DNA from: Luzula sylvatica | Lineage: Eukaryota > Streptophyta > Magnoliopsida > Poales > Juncaceae | DNA: 64,000 nt | Assembly: GCA_946800325.1 (NCBI GenBank) | Contig: OX326956.1 | Coordinates: 8,473,167-8,537,166, forward strand | Reading direction: 5' to 3' | Shown: positions 47,001 through 61,193 of the stretch, piece after piece | How positions within the stretch are numbered: the first letter of the stretch is position 1 | Layout of the letters: each line of letters opens with the position of its first letter | The notes under the pieces: generated by a model | Told to the model about the DNA's origin: nothing | The model's input: the letters and a program-made list of their open reading frames with translations, nothing else | Databases searched by the model: none | Translations under genes and position numbers: made by a program

Positions 47001-48744
47001 CAATGTTACAGAAATCGCTAGGCGCTAGTCGGACGGACGAACACCGTCTAGCGCCTAGAGGGATTAATTGGTTTTAGACGGATTTGTAATTTTATATAGT
47101 TTTTGTTATATTTTTTAATTTCTATATATTATAATTTGTGCTACAAATTTGTATACTAAAAATAGTGTATATGGATTTTATTTAAGACAACATCTAAACA
47201 AATCATAACATGAAATCTACAACATAACTTTAACACAAATCCAAATAAACCGCAAAATAAAGTTACTGACATATCAACACATTCTAAATGGTATCATAAT
47301 CTTTTCCATCCTCCTAGAGCGGGTTGTGGACCAAAAAAATGCACAAAGAGAAAGAAATTAAACATTAAAAAAAAGTGGGTCGTGGGCCTAAAAAAATAGA
47401 AGTGAAAAAAAAAGCAGAAATTTAAGTGGGCTGGGGCTAGGCGGAATTATTCGGTATTTAGGAGGGCTTTGTTGGGTTATCTACACCCCATCGAGTCCGC
47501 GCAGCGGATAATTATTGGACTCGACGGAGTACAAATCCCCGAGATCTCCTCTACGATTTGTTTATCAAATTGCCTATAACTAATATAACGTAAATCTAAT
47601 AAACGTAATATTTGTACCTAGCGAAATTGATCGCTTACGAAGGGTTTGTCGCTGCGAAGCCTTCACTTCCGTTCACGTCGCACCTTTTCGTTCGCACCTT
47701 TTCGTTCGTACCGGTTCGTCCCACGCCCAAACCGGTCGTCTTTCTCCGTTCGTCTTCTCGTCGGTTGATGAACTTAACTCGTTAGTACGCAAACGTATAC
47801 GTACCTCTACTCGTATCCACCGCGAAACGGGAGTCGTCGGATAATCACGAAACTGCCTAGACGCCTCGTAATCACTCTTGCTTAAACTCTTGCCGGAATC
47901 AATGGAGAATTCCGACGAACTTTTCTCTCTCTTAATTACTGGATTAATTAGTGAAAATAATGGTTTCTTAGATTGATTTGATTGAGTAAGATTAGGATCC
48001 TATTTATAGAATAACTCGTATTCATTCACCAGTAAATAGACACTCTTTAATCAATCAAATGATACTTTTATATGCATGAAAGGGCAAGTTTCTAGAAGAT
48101 TTGATCAAAAGATGTGTCTCCTACAGAATCAGCAGACACACTTTCACTAAACTAGAATTTCAACCAACTTAGGTCCGTAATTAACAGAAACTTTCTGAAC
48201 GAAACTTCTAGATGATCTTATCACCTTTCCAACAAATCCGAGTGTATCCAATTTGGATATCCAGTCCGAACGTTATGCTAGTTTTAGTAAACGTTCGCGT
48301 CCTTTCGTCGAGCTGCCGCAACCTTTCGTGTATTTCATTAGAATGAACGTCCTACGTTATTCAAATGTTTTTCCACTGAATAGGAAAGTTGTAGATAATC
48401 CCATTATATAACGTTTGAGAGTTGAATCATCCAAATCGGTGTTCGTATGCGAAAGTTATGTCCGTTTTAGTAAAAATATTCCAAACAGATTTTTCCTAAA
48501 ATCTTATCTTATCAATCTAATTATGTATATCATATATACATATATGCATCTAATACACATGTTATATTTCTATGAGCTACCATGTTCATATATCCTTATA
48601 CGTACGATTTTACCGTAGATGTGAAACTGCATTTCCTTCAGGTTTTGGCGGAATTCCGCCTGGACATAAACTAATAGGCAGACCTGGACGTTTGGACAAC
48701 GCCTAGCGTCTAGGCGGCCGTCTAGACCGATTTTCACGACCATG
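47001..48744. mobile_element. hAT-type element interrupted by a solo LTR of family L
   Basis: Ends CAATGTTACAGAAATCG and, on the reverse strand, CATGGTCGTGAAAATCG; flanks AGTATAAT (46993-47000) and AGTATAAC (48745-48752) agree at seven of eight bases. Subterminal GGCGCTAG/CTAGCGCC and GTCTAGGCGG words occur in both orientations near both ends. Without the LTR the element is about 570 bp. Its left terminus resembles that of the hAT element at 39969. Confidence 0.75.
47471..48640 (+). mobile_element. probable solo LTR of family L (1170 bp)
   Basis: Starts TGTTGGGTTATC and ends CCTTCA, the TG...CA form of an LTR. The flanking pentamers GGCTT (47466-47470) and GGTTT (48641-48645) match at four of five bases. 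The body contains family L landmarks (GTCCGCGCAGCGGATA, GAAATTGATCGC, GAAACTGCATTTCCTTCA). No internal retrotransposon sequence is attached, so it is best read as an LTR left after recombination. It also provides the clearest end definitions for the family. Confidence 0.68.
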
Positions 48745-49254
48745 AGTATAACACCTTCATTCAATTTCATCGTTCGAATTATGATTCTCATGTAGTAATA
48801 TATAAAGATGAGTACAAATTAACACATAAATGAATAAATACATGATTTAACATTTTAATTTATGATTTGTTTATATTAATTTATGATTGAACATCCAATT
48901 AAGTTATCAAACCACGAATTAACCTGTTAATTTTTAAGGTGTTAAGTCATATTTATGTCACAAGATTCTTGGGGAAGAGATGGAGTATGTCCAATATTTT
49001 CCTATAAAGATATTTTGTTTTTTCAATATGTATTTATCATCGTACACTGTAAAAGCATTGTCATGTTTTTAAAGTTATTTACCTATCTTGATTTTCACGC
49101 AAAAAGTTGTTTGGATGAATGTATTATTTTATTTGAGATGAATGCATATTTGCCTGTTTTCACAAAACATGCATCGAGCATGTTTGGATGAATGCATATA
49201 TCAAATATGTGTTCCAAATGATTTATTTGTTACCACATGTGAGTTTATTGAGTT
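48745..49254. repeat. remnant of the DUF4220 gene-array flank, including segment P copy 2
   Basis: Sequences GAATTATGATTCTCAT, GTTTGGATGAATG and ACAAAACATGC-TTGGATGAATGC correspond to 39800-39960/40735-40780 and 54830-55060, which lie beyond the 3-prime ends of the two genes. An older, more diverged copy of segment P sits at about 48800-48975. This looks like the end of another, mostly lost, array unit. Confidence 0.55.
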
Positions 49255-49262
49255 GATATAAT

Positions 49263-50453
49263 TAGAGGTGGCGTTCGATTGGTTCGGACAGAGTTGACCC
49301 GGTTTGGACCGAGTCGAACAGGTTTAGGTAAAATCGAACTAAACCGAACAAGATCTGGTCAATCGATTGAACCGAATTAAAATCGGTTTAGCCAGTTCAA
49401 CCAAACCGAAATTGGTTATACGATATTCAACTTGTATGAAAATAAGAAAGAAATCTTCAAAATAGCGTAATCCTCGACCCGAGTTGCTATGAAGTGCATC
49501 TCTCTGGCGACGCGATCGATATGGCATAGGTGGTTATGGATTGGTACTAGGTTATAGCAGATCCAGCAAGACTGCGAGGCAGGTCCGACGCGAGGGAAAC
49601 CGAGTCAGGCTAAGACGAGAGCATCATCCTTCATAATTCCGACGACAAAGACAATGAACATCAATTGTTAGAAATATTTTAACAATTTAGATCACCTTGT
49701 ATCTTTTTTCGTTTCGCATCTTTTGTATCGAAACTTTTTCTTTTAATATATCAAAACGAAAAGATCGAGCACGTATCGTGCTTGCTTTTCTTTCAAAAAA
49801 AAAGAAAATAAGAAAGAAATCAAATGCGAACAAGACCATAGAGTAAAACTTTAAAATCGTACTATAAGCAAAGAAAGTTTGTTTTGGCTGCAACGAAGTG
49901 TTAACTTGCATCGGAAGACAAAGAGTTTATTTTTTCGCATTTTCAGATGTGATGGAATTCTTTTTTTTTTTTTTTTTTTTTGCATGAAATGTCCGTAGGC
50001 TAGATGTCATGAAATTCTAGTCACAAAGACATGTGGTATAGTGGTATGTATTAGATTGTACCATGTAATGTATTATTTTCTCCGTGACAAAGAATAAATA
50101 ACTCATTACACAAAATATCATACAATGTGAAAAGTTTACACGTAGCTCAACATGAAAATTTACTGCAACATTAATTCTTAAAAAAAAAACATTAATTCCT
50201 ATCATTAAATGGAGAAGGCTCGGAGTCCCCCATCGATTGGTCTCAATGTGACTCGAATACCTTCTTTAATACGGTTTATTCGGTTCAACCTGTTTTGGAA
50301 AATTATAAACCAAACCGAAAATGATAAATCGAAATATTGAATTTTGTAATCGAACCGAACTAGTTAAATCGAACAACATAACATAATAAACCGAAATTGA
50401 TCGGTTCGAATCGAATCGGTTTCCAAATAAACTGAACCATTTGCCCTTCCCTA
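49263..50453. mobile_element. hAT-like non-autonomous element (about 1.2 kb)
   Basis: Flanking octamers GATATAAT (49255-49262) and GATACAAT (50454-50461) match at seven of eight bases. The ends are TAGAGGTGGCG and, on the reverse strand, TAGGGAAGGGC. Subterminal zones (49263-49430 and 50270-50450) are filled with TCGGTT/AACCGA words in both orientations. The centre has no transposase; a run of about 20 T lies at 49962-49981. Confidence 0.62.
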
Positions 50454-50461
50454 GATACAAT

Positions 50462-51353
50462 TGAAATCCCAAATGACATAATTTACAAAGAAAAGATATA
50501 TCAATTCAAAAGAAGAAAAAAAAGAGTGTAATTCACACTTATTTTATGTTCTTTTTTTCTTTCTTTCTGTTCCGTGCTCAAATAGATAGAGAAGTAATGA
50601 GAAATAATTGTTAGAACAGTGAATTGGAGGTCTTCATTACATATAGTGAACTTGAGACGATTGATTAAAGATAAATGATTGAAATATTGTTAGTTATTTC
50701 TAGTTATTTAGTGTGTTAGGGATTAAAAATCGAAGGTTAGGATTAGTCAAGTAATTCAGTGGCTAATTAAATTAGTTAAGAATGTATCTATAAATATGTA
50801 TATTTGTAATTTATTGATCAATCAATCAATTAAAAGTACTATCTCTTCCATATCTATTTTGAAAATATTTTAAACATTGTTCTCAAAAGAGAAAAAGGGT
50901 TTGTATTTTTCTAAGTGATTGTGATATCTCTCATATATAATATACATAAATGGAAGTAAACTAAATCAATAGTACTTAATAGTTAAGATTTGATTTCCTC
51001 AATACCGTTTTTATTTATGTCACCAAAAAAAAAGTAGATAGAAAAATAATTTGGATATTCAAATTATGCTTTGTTTAACTTCAATGAAAAAACAAGTATT
51101 TACATGTAGTAAATGCCAGTGTTCTTTGGCGACAGATGGTAGGTTTTTTTTACGTATTTTTTTTTTCTTAATTGATGGTTGAAAGATGTTAGGCTTTTTT
51201 TAGTGAATTGAATATTTTTATATTAGGGAAATTTAAAAAAAAAAAAAAAAATCCTAATTTTTTTGGATATTGTGAAAAAACCTCTATTTTTTTAAAACTC
51301 CAAAAGAAATTGTCTACCAAACTTTTATTTTTAAATACCCCATATAGAAATTA
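50462..51353. other. AT-rich intergenic sequence
   Basis: No coding region supported. Poly-A and poly-T tracts occur at 51235-51250 and 51150-51165. The phrase TTTTTTTAGTGAATTG and similar AT-rich words recur but define no repeat. Confidence 0.45.
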
Positions 51354-51787
51354 CACTACAACACATCTGTTAATTAGGGACGGGCCGTCCCAAAATTGTT
51401 GTTAGAACAGGGACGGGCCGTTCCAATGTGCGTCCTTTTTTGGTACCGGCCGTCCCTAAAATGAAATACCGTACCAAAAGTTTAGTACGGGCCGTCCCAA
51501 AAATAATATACCGTCCCAAAATTTAGTACGGATCGTCCCAAAAATAATATACCGTCCCAACAGTTCAGTACGGGCAGTCCAAAAATAATATACCGTCCCA
51601 AAAATAATATTAGCGACGGTTAATGCACCGACGGACAATAGCTACAAAATTTTGAAAATTTTACGCGGCATAATTATCCACGTCGGACCGTCGGTAATAG
51701 TCATCAGCGACCGTCGGTAATGAGGATATCCGTTGGTGATTAGTAATCGCTATGGCCCGTCGGTAATGTTTTATCTATTACCCCGGC

Positions 51788-51788
<1 letters not shown>

Positions 51789-51823
<35 letters not shown>

Positions 51824-51851
51824 CTCCTCCTCTCTCTATCTTCTTTCTCTT

Positions 51852-51930
<79 letters not shown>
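51789..51930. repeat. (CT)n-rich tract in the CACTA element
   Basis: CT runs at 51789-51820 and 51857-51929 separated by CTCCTCCTCC-rich text, followed by GCGCGCG. Confidence 0.96.
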
Positions 51931-51931
<1 letters not shown>

Positions 51932-52009
51932 GCGCGTTCGCTCGCTCTCTCTTTCTCTCCCTCTCAGAATTAGATCTCGAGCTTGGTACTGAAAATTTAC
52001 CTTAGGAGT

Positions 52010-52640
52010 AGAGTGGTCGAGTTGGAGCTTGGTGGTTGGGCCGTGGAGTAGAGTGGTCGAGTTGGAGCTTGGTGGTGGTGCCGTGGAGTAGATCTCGAGC
52101 TGGGAGCTTGGAGCTTGGTCTTGGAAGATCTCACCGGTGGCCGTGGAGATCTGAAGGGTGGCCGTCGAATTAGGTATACAATTTTATCTCTAATTACAAT
52201 GTTTTTGAAATAGGGTTTAGGTAACTTATTTGTAGGACTGTTGTTGGACTTGATTTGTACTTTAGATTGCTTTAATGTTTTTATACTAGACGTTGTTGAG
52301 CTAATTTTTAAATTTTTGGACTGTTTTTTTGAGAATTAGGACTGCTTTTTTACTTTTTTCATTGTTTTTTCTTTTGCTTGTTTTTTTTTGTAATTGATAA
52401 CAAATATAATAGTATAAAAACTTTGAGATTATATTATGAATTAATTAATATTTTGTCAATATTGTTTGTTACCAGCGTAGATGGCCGTGGAGGTTCGTAC
52501 CAGCGGAGAAGGACGAGGAAGTCCGTATCAGCCGAGAATACTGAGGAGGCGGTGAAGGATGAGGAGGTATGTACTAGCGGGGATTCTCGTTGTGAGGAGG
52601 TGTGTGCATCGAGTGTTTGAATTGTGTTTTTCTGATTGAT
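52010..52640 (+). other. balanced-composition interior of the CACTA element, possible captured gene fragment
   Basis: 52010-52170 repeats GTAGAGTGGTCGAGTTGGAG twice, then GAGCTTGG units. 52478-52620 is GA-rich and open on both strands (52378-52620 plus, ending EEVCASSV; 52434-52808 minus). No family is recognised. It could be a captured 5-prime leader and exon or simply low-complexity DNA. Confidence 0.25.
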
Positions 52641-52700
52641 TTCCGGAATTTTTTTTGCAGGGATTTGCGGAGTGATTGAATTGTGTGTGTATTTGAGTTC

Positions 52701-52702
<2 letters not shown>

Positions 52703-52760
<58 letters not shown>
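52703..52760. repeat. (GT)n microsatellite, about 29 units
   Basis: Uninterrupted GT run inside the CACTA element, followed by AT-rich TATATAATAATAA sequence to about 53035. Confidence 0.97.
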
Positions 52761-52762
<2 letters not shown>

Positions 52763-53428
52763 CTGCGGAGTGTTTGAATCGGACGTGTATTATGCGTAAT
52801 GTGTACATTGCGTGTGTAATGTGTGTATGTGTATATATATAATAAATTATAATATAAGTAATTAAGTAATATGTTTAACATTAATAGTATATATAACAAA
52901 TAATAATATATAATATAATAATGTATATATATAATAAATAATAAACATATATAATAATAATATGAATAATGTATATATATAATAATAATAATATTTTCAT
53001 AAATAATAATAAATAATAATATACCGTCCAAAAAATAATAATAACAAAATTTGGAAAATTTTACGCGGCATAATTATCCACGTTGGACCGTCGGTAATAG
53101 TCATCAGCGACAACTAATTCAAAAAACCGTCGGTATAGTTGGAGGACCGTCGGTACTGTTTTTGGGACGGCCCGTCGGTAATGAGGATATCAGCTGTCAT
53201 AGTATTTCCTGCACATTGTCACATCATGCTTCCTTATTGGGACGGACCGTCCCAAAAAGAAACCGTCCCAATAAGCTTTTTGGGACGGCCCGTCCCAGTT
53301 TGGTACACCCTTAATTGGGACGGTGTGTTTGGGACGGCCAACAGTCCCAAAAAGCTTATTGGGATGGTTTGGGGCCTTATTCGGACGGTTTTTCCCTATC
53401 CCAATAACACAGATATGTTGTAGTGTTA

Positions 53429-54377
53429 GAACTAACCATCTATTTATTTATTTCAGTCATTACAATAATCATGCTTTTTTTCTTCATTTGTTCTTATATA
53501 GTTGTATTAGCTAAAATTAACAAAAACTCATCTAAAGAAGAAAAAAAATCCAGCTTTTATTTTCTTTCCTGTTTTAACTAAATTTATTTACAAATAAATA
53601 AATGGAACATATCTCACTGACTTGAAAGTATGTGTTGTTTAGAGGAAAACATTCTCTCGTTGCAATCCTACACGGTATGTATTTACTCACAAAAAAAAAA
53701 ATCAAATTGTTCATTTCATTTTTTCAATGGTTGAATTTTTACAATATTACGTTTATATGATTATTTTTAACAAATTATAATTGTCCGTTTATTAATCAGC
53801 ATTTAATTAAAAAAAGTATAAATATACGTCAAGTTTTGTCACTTTTGATAAAACAAGGTAATTATATTATAAAGAGAAAATGAAATGGACCTCGATAACA
53901 CATTCTTCAAAATTCAATTATTGAAAATTAAATTCAATACTTTTCATACTTTCTAATTCAAAAAAAAAATTGCATACTTTATTTAGAAGTTTAGTCGGGT
54001 TCAGAAATATAAACACACAAAATTGATTACAACAAAAGTCTTACTCGTTTCGAAATAGAGTTTTCATCTGAGATTTCATACCTACCGAATCAAACAAATG
54101 TATTGAGCTGAGCTATCATCTTTACAACATATGGAGGAGGAATCGAGGCCTGGACGGATGGCAACGTCATAAGAGCCCTGAAAATAAATTATATGGGTGT
54201 TTAGTAGCTTAAATTATTTAAATATATTATTTTAATAAAAATATTAATTATTTAAATAAATTATAAAAAAAATCAAGATGGTTAGTAGTTTATATGGGTG
54301 TTTAACGAGAAATGATAAGATATGAATATGAAATATAAAAAATAATAGGTATTAAATTTAGTAGGTGCTAAATAAAA
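53429..54377. other. AT-rich intergenic sequence
   Basis: No gene is supported. A short stretch of balanced composition at about 54118-54180 (GGAGGAGGAATCGAGGCC) has no open frame of note. Confidence 0.45.
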
Positions 54378-54534
54378 ATTAATGGACTAGCTATATCGGA
54401 TCCGTATCTAGCCACATCGAATCCGTATCATAGCCGTAATTTTATTATAAAATAATTTGATATGTCATGTGACATATCGGATACGTATCGGTACCTTATG
54501 GGTATCGTATCAGTGACCTATCTGATATGGGTAC
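54378..54534. repeat. fragment of the GTATCC-motif repeat
   Basis: ATCGGATCCGTATCTAGCC, GAATCCGTATCA and ATATCGGATACGTATCGG resemble the repeat at 2518-4606 in motif content and in the ACGTGACATATCGGATA-like phrase. It abuts repeat R, and the same CTATCTGATATGGGTACGG junction occurs at R copy 1. Confidence 0.5.
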
Positions 54535-54538
54535 GGGA

Positions 54539-54792
54539 CATTTTTATACTCAACATAGCTTTTTAGTCGATTAATTTGATGGTAAGGCGTGGCATGTTCA
54601 GTAGAATTGTATTGTTTTGTCCGTTGAGTGCAAGAGGTAACTACTTAAATATTCCTTTCTTGTCAAAGTATGTTTTCTTTTTGCATCAACACTTTGCTCT
54701 ATTATGTGGCAAAGAAATTCTCTGCTTCAAAGAATGGCCATTACTTGTGAAAGGAATGATCTATTCTTGGCATACAAAACATCAAACATGTA
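54539..54792. repeat. flanking repeat R, copy 3
   Basis: Nearest relative is R copy 1 at 39495, sharing its left junction. The sequence to its right (54793-55350) matches 39756-40960 once the hAT element there is discounted. Confidence 0.88.
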
Positions 54793-55446
54793 ATATTAAT
54801 ACGAAAAATTAAAATAATATGCAGTCATTTTCACCATTCAAATTATGATTCTCATCTTTTAATATACAAAGGCATACTTATTTTTCAACATATATAGTCG
54901 TACATTGTACAAGTATGGTCATGATTTTTAATTTAATTACCAAACTTGTGGTTTTCACGCAAAAAATTGTTTTGATGAATGCGTTGAGCATGTTTGATTT
55001 GAGATGGAAGTCATATTTGGAGGTTATCACAAAATATGCATTGGGCATGTTGGGATGAATGCAAATTTCAAATATACGAGGGATGTGAATAATGAAGACG
55101 TGATATATGTTATCCATAAAATTTTGACCCGAGCTAATTTACGAATGAATTTTTATTATAGGATCATATAATTCGCGATACAAATAATTAACACAAAAAT
55201 ATACCTACATAAAAACATGAAATTTCTTGATACAATATATATTATTTCATTCATGACAAGACAATAGTTCTTACATGATGCACATCCATACAAAAATATA
55301 CAAATAAAACTACGGTTATTAACATACAAATGAAATTAAACACATTCATGATCATAACATTTGAAATATTTATCATTTTTGTTTTGTTTTGGAGGGCCTC
55401 ATCCAATATTGAAACAAAGAGAGAGGGTAGGAAGATTCATTGGTAA

Positions 55447-57570
<2,124 letters not shown>

Positions 57571-57585
<15 letters not shown>

Positions 57586-57815
57586 CGTAGCTTTTTAGTC
57601 GATCAATTTTATGATAAGGCGTGGCACGTTCAATAGAATTGTTTTGTCTGTTGAGTGCAAGAGGTAACTACCTAAATATTCCTTGTCCAAGTATGTTTTC
57701 TTTTTGCATCAACACTTTGCTCTATTACGTGGCAAATAACTTCTCTGCTTCAAAGAATGACCCTTGCTTGCGAAAGGAATGATATATTATTGGCATACAA
57801 AACATCAAACATGTA
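57571..57815. repeat. flanking repeat R, copy 4 (promoter side of DUF4220 copy 2)
   Basis: Same arrangement as R copy 2 at 43096, continuing into the shared upstream flank 57816-58295. Confidence 0.87.
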
Positions 57816-58299
57816 ATATAAAAAGGGCTGCTAACGCACACCGTTCTTAACACACGTCCGGCCGTCATATATGTTTCACCTTCATATTTATATTTTTTTA
57901 CAACGATTCATAATAAAAAAACACTAGTATTTATATATTTTTCTATAACAAATATTACAAAATGTATAAATAAAAGTAAAATCACTGATCTTCATTAATG
58001 CTAAAAAAGATTTAAATAAGAACAAAATTTGTATTTATAGTATAAAAAAGTAAAATATGAAGGTAAAAAATATATAGCGGTCAGACGTGCGTTAAGAGCG
58101 AAGTGCGGAATTTTTTCTTTAATATAAATACGAAAAAATAGAAACATTTGGCAAGATATTTAAACTAGCCTATTACAAATCAAAAATACCAAAAATAAAT
58201 CTCTTTAATTCATTCCAAATTTGTTTTATTTGGGGGGTTTCAAATCTCGTCATTTAAAACAAAGAGTAGTGATGTACATCCCCTCGTACTCTCCCTCGA

Positions 58300-58460
58300 G
58301 AACATTGATAACGTGGATATGACTTAACATCTTGATTTATGACTTAACTATCTTAATTTATGGTTGAACATTTCTTAATTTATGGTTGAACATTCAATTA
58401 AAATGTCAAATAATTATTAATGAGTTAATTATTATGGTGTTAAATCATATTCACGTGTCA
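58300..58460. repeat. MITE-like inverted-repeat segment P, copy 3
   Basis: AACGTGGATATGACTTAACA on the left and TGTTAAATCATATTCACGTG on the right; the centre contains a duplicated CTTAATTTATGGTTGAACAT. Here the sequence continues past the point where family L inserted in copy 1 (44020), giving the uninterrupted version of that junction. Confidence 0.68.
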
Positions 58461-58504
58461 TCGAGACTCTTGGGGGAGAAGTGAGAGTATGTCCAATATT
58501 TTCC

Positions 58505-59687
58505 TAAAAAGTAAGTGATATTTGAATCGGGGGAATTCTATAGTACGGACATTTCTGAATTGGACGAACAAGATTTCAAATGAAAGATGAATCTAGTGAC
58601 TTAAATTCATCACGTCATTTTGATATATGGTCACAGAAAGGGTACTCTTGTAATTTCCCTCCCTTGTCTATACGCTCTCTCTCCCTCTCCATTTCTCCTC
58701 ATTGTGTTTTCATTCTTTCTTTGGCTAACTCCTCGTGATCTCTCCTCTTTCCTAATCTCTCTATTTTTCTTCTCCGATCTCTTTCTCCCTCTCCATCTTT
58801 CTTTCCTCTCTTTACAACAAAACGAGTTGTGTGGCGGTCGTGTTGTTGGAGATATATCCGAGAGTTGTGCGGCGGCTGTGCTATTGTATCTAGATGCACG
58901 ACAAATCTGAGTCTCAATTATTGGAAACTATGAGATCAAAGATTATGAATATACTAGGAATGATGCTAGATAGTGGATGTACTTTGTTGAAATATGAAAT
59001 TCGATTTAGATTCAGATTTGAAAGTGGAACTGGAATTTTGCCATGGTTGATTGTAAGAAGAGAATGATTTGATTTGCTTCATGAGAATATTATTTTACTG
59101 ATGCTTGATCGTTTTCGTAAGTCTGATAAGGACTTGAGACTTCCTTGTAATCGGGACCTCTGTTTTGAATTTTATTTTTGCAAGAATTGGGTTGATTCAT
59201 TTGGAAATATTGTCTTCACATGAAATTGGATTTCTGAATGTTCTGAATTTTAACGGGTATAGTTTTTTTTTGTTAAGTAAAAAGAATTAGTTTGCAAAAT
59301 TTGATCTCCGGCATTATAATTTGAGTTGAATTAAGCTATATGTGTGGTATCTTGTATACAAAATAATTACTCAAGAAACATCAGATCAAAAAAGTATCAT
59401 TGTTATACAAAGGATCAAAAAAGGATCATGTTGTGTATTTAAAAAATAATTTAGTATTCTCATATTTCTTTTTCATAGTATTATTGTGCGAAATGGTAAA
59501 CAGTAAGTTTGCATTGTTCATGAAATTAAAGAATGAAAGAAACCAAACTTGACCTCACATAACAAAGATTTGAACTTTGGAGAATGATAATAAAGTAACT
59601 CACCCATAAAAAAAAAAGATAATCAAGTAACTCAACACACATTCTTATATTGTTTACAATTTTTCAAAAAATTTAGGGACTTATTTG
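58505..59687. other. intergenic sequence with a CT-rich leader-like stretch
   Basis: 58660-58830 is CT-rich and open on both strands (58620-58910 plus, 96 codons; 58699-58917 minus). The plus frame is mostly low-complexity Ser/Leu/Phe and then WRSC-like text, with no family recognised. It resembles a plant 5-prime leader, but no gene follows on that strand. 58920-59687 shows no feature. Confidence 0.35.
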
Positions 59688-60731
59688 TGTTGGGAATCGA
59701 TCCGATCTCGGGCCCGCGCAGCGGATATGAAGGTCCGGTCCGGTTCCCAAATTCCGAGATCACGCGTCGACTTCGAGAGTACGATGCAAAGTAGGATAGA
59801 CGATTACCAGCGTGAAATTGATCACGCACGACGGGTTGATCGCTCGCATCCTTCTATTCTCCGGTGTAACGTTGGTGACTAGCCCGTGCGTCCCATACCA
59901 CACGTCTCCCACCGTTTGGACACGTCTCCGGTTATCTTCGTGCGTCCCATGCCCACACACTTCCACAGCCTATTACTCGTTTACTTCTTCGGTCTGAATT
60001 TTCTTATTAGATCAGAGAGAAACATCCTATATATACTACATAGGATAAGGATGGGGCAAAATGTATGTATATATATTATAAAAAATTTCAAACAGAACTG
60101 CATACACCCTTTCAGTATTCTGTTGAAACGAAATTGTGCTCAAATGAAACATATTTCTACATGAAAATTCTAGATAATCATATTATCTATTCAAACCAAT
60201 TTGAACCATTCAAATTGGAGTCATTATCGGAAAGTTATGCCAGTTTTACTAAAACTGCTTAAACTGAATTTTCTGGTTTTCTTAATAAAACCATTTCTTA
60301 TCAATTTAACTATGTATATCCAATATACATATGTGCATATAATATACACATTATTTATGCCCACGGACGCGTGCGTTCGTTTGTCCTTATACGTATCATT
60401 TTATCGTTGATCCAAAACTGTATTTTATTCAGTCTCTCACTCAGTTTCAGATCTAACTAAAAGGTACTCATGTATATCACATATACACTATAGTAGAGAA
60501 TCTAGCCCGCGTATCATATAAGCTAAAGTCATGCACATCCTTTGTGCCCAAATTTGAAATCAAGCCCGACATAGTACGACTCGTTGTGTGACCGTATAGA
60601 TTCGTTTAACGATGGCAGTAAATTGTTACGCATTACAAGCCCATGAGCGGGATCTAGTCACTCCATCATGGCTACCCATGTTAAAACGAAAAATGATTGT
60701 GATCATTGTGCCTATCTCAAATAGCGGTTAT
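59688..60731 (+). repeat. LTR-like family L, copy 6, with adjoining internal segment
   Basis: Begins TGTTGGGAATCGATCC and runs to ATTTTATTCA at 60431, thus with TG...CA ends. The middle is shorter than in the other copies: the segment from the second CACCGGCG landmark to the GA tract is missing. 60432-60731 is the internal-like segment also seen inverted at 44944-45236. It contains no tRNA-complementary primer site that I can recognise and no open frame. Confidence 0.7.
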
Positions 60732-61193
60732 TAGTTCTCTTGTTTGCGATATCCGTTAATCAAAAGTCATGGTGATAGTCATCTTTATAATTTGATTAAC
60801 AACACTCATTTCCCGATTCCGAGTTGAGTTAAGTACAAGCATTGAAAGAAAGCAAACATGGATGCACCAAGCTTTCTTATTTTCAGTGTACAAAAATAAA
60901 ACATAAAAGGAACACAAAAAATAATAAATAGTTGAAATTTTTAGTATTTGTAGAAAGAAAGTAGGAGGTAGATGCATTGTACAAAAATGTCATGTATTAA
61001 AATTTGCATATTTTTCATGAGACAAATGCACGTACTAAAATGCAAGAAATAAAATACAAAACAGCCTTTGTTATATCTTAAATGTGTGAAAAATGACAAA
61101 CAGCCAAGACATGTTTAGGAATAGGTAATGCATTGAAATTTTTATAAATTACATCAAGGAAAATATAATTATTTGATTATAATAGAAAATAAC
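60732..61193. other. AT-rich intergenic sequence
   Basis: No feature supported. A 73-codon minus frame at 60756-60977 is hydrophobic and AT-driven. Confidence 0.4.

Larger units (their letters stand above)
51354..53425. mobile_element. non-autonomous CACTA (En/Spm) element, 2072 bp
   Basis: Termini are CACTACAACACATCTGT and, on the reverse strand, CACTACAACATATCTGT (16 of 17 identical). The trinucleotide TTA is duplicated at 51351-51353 and 53426-53428, the 3-bp target duplication of this superfamily. Subterminal regions (51375-51620 and 53150-53400) are packed with GGGACGGGCCGTCCC-type palindromes, as expected of binding sites for the element's regulatory protein. A 50-bp phrase with GCGGCATAATTATCCACGT and TCGGTAATAGTCATCAGCGA is present at 51660-51712 and again at 53062-53111 in the same orientation. 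No transposase is encoded. Confidence 0.93.

Noticed and set aside
52434..53031. Frames of 124 and 167 codons with long Thr-His or Tyr-Ile runs
   Set aside because: Translations of the (GT)n microsatellite and AT-rich DNA in the CACTA element.
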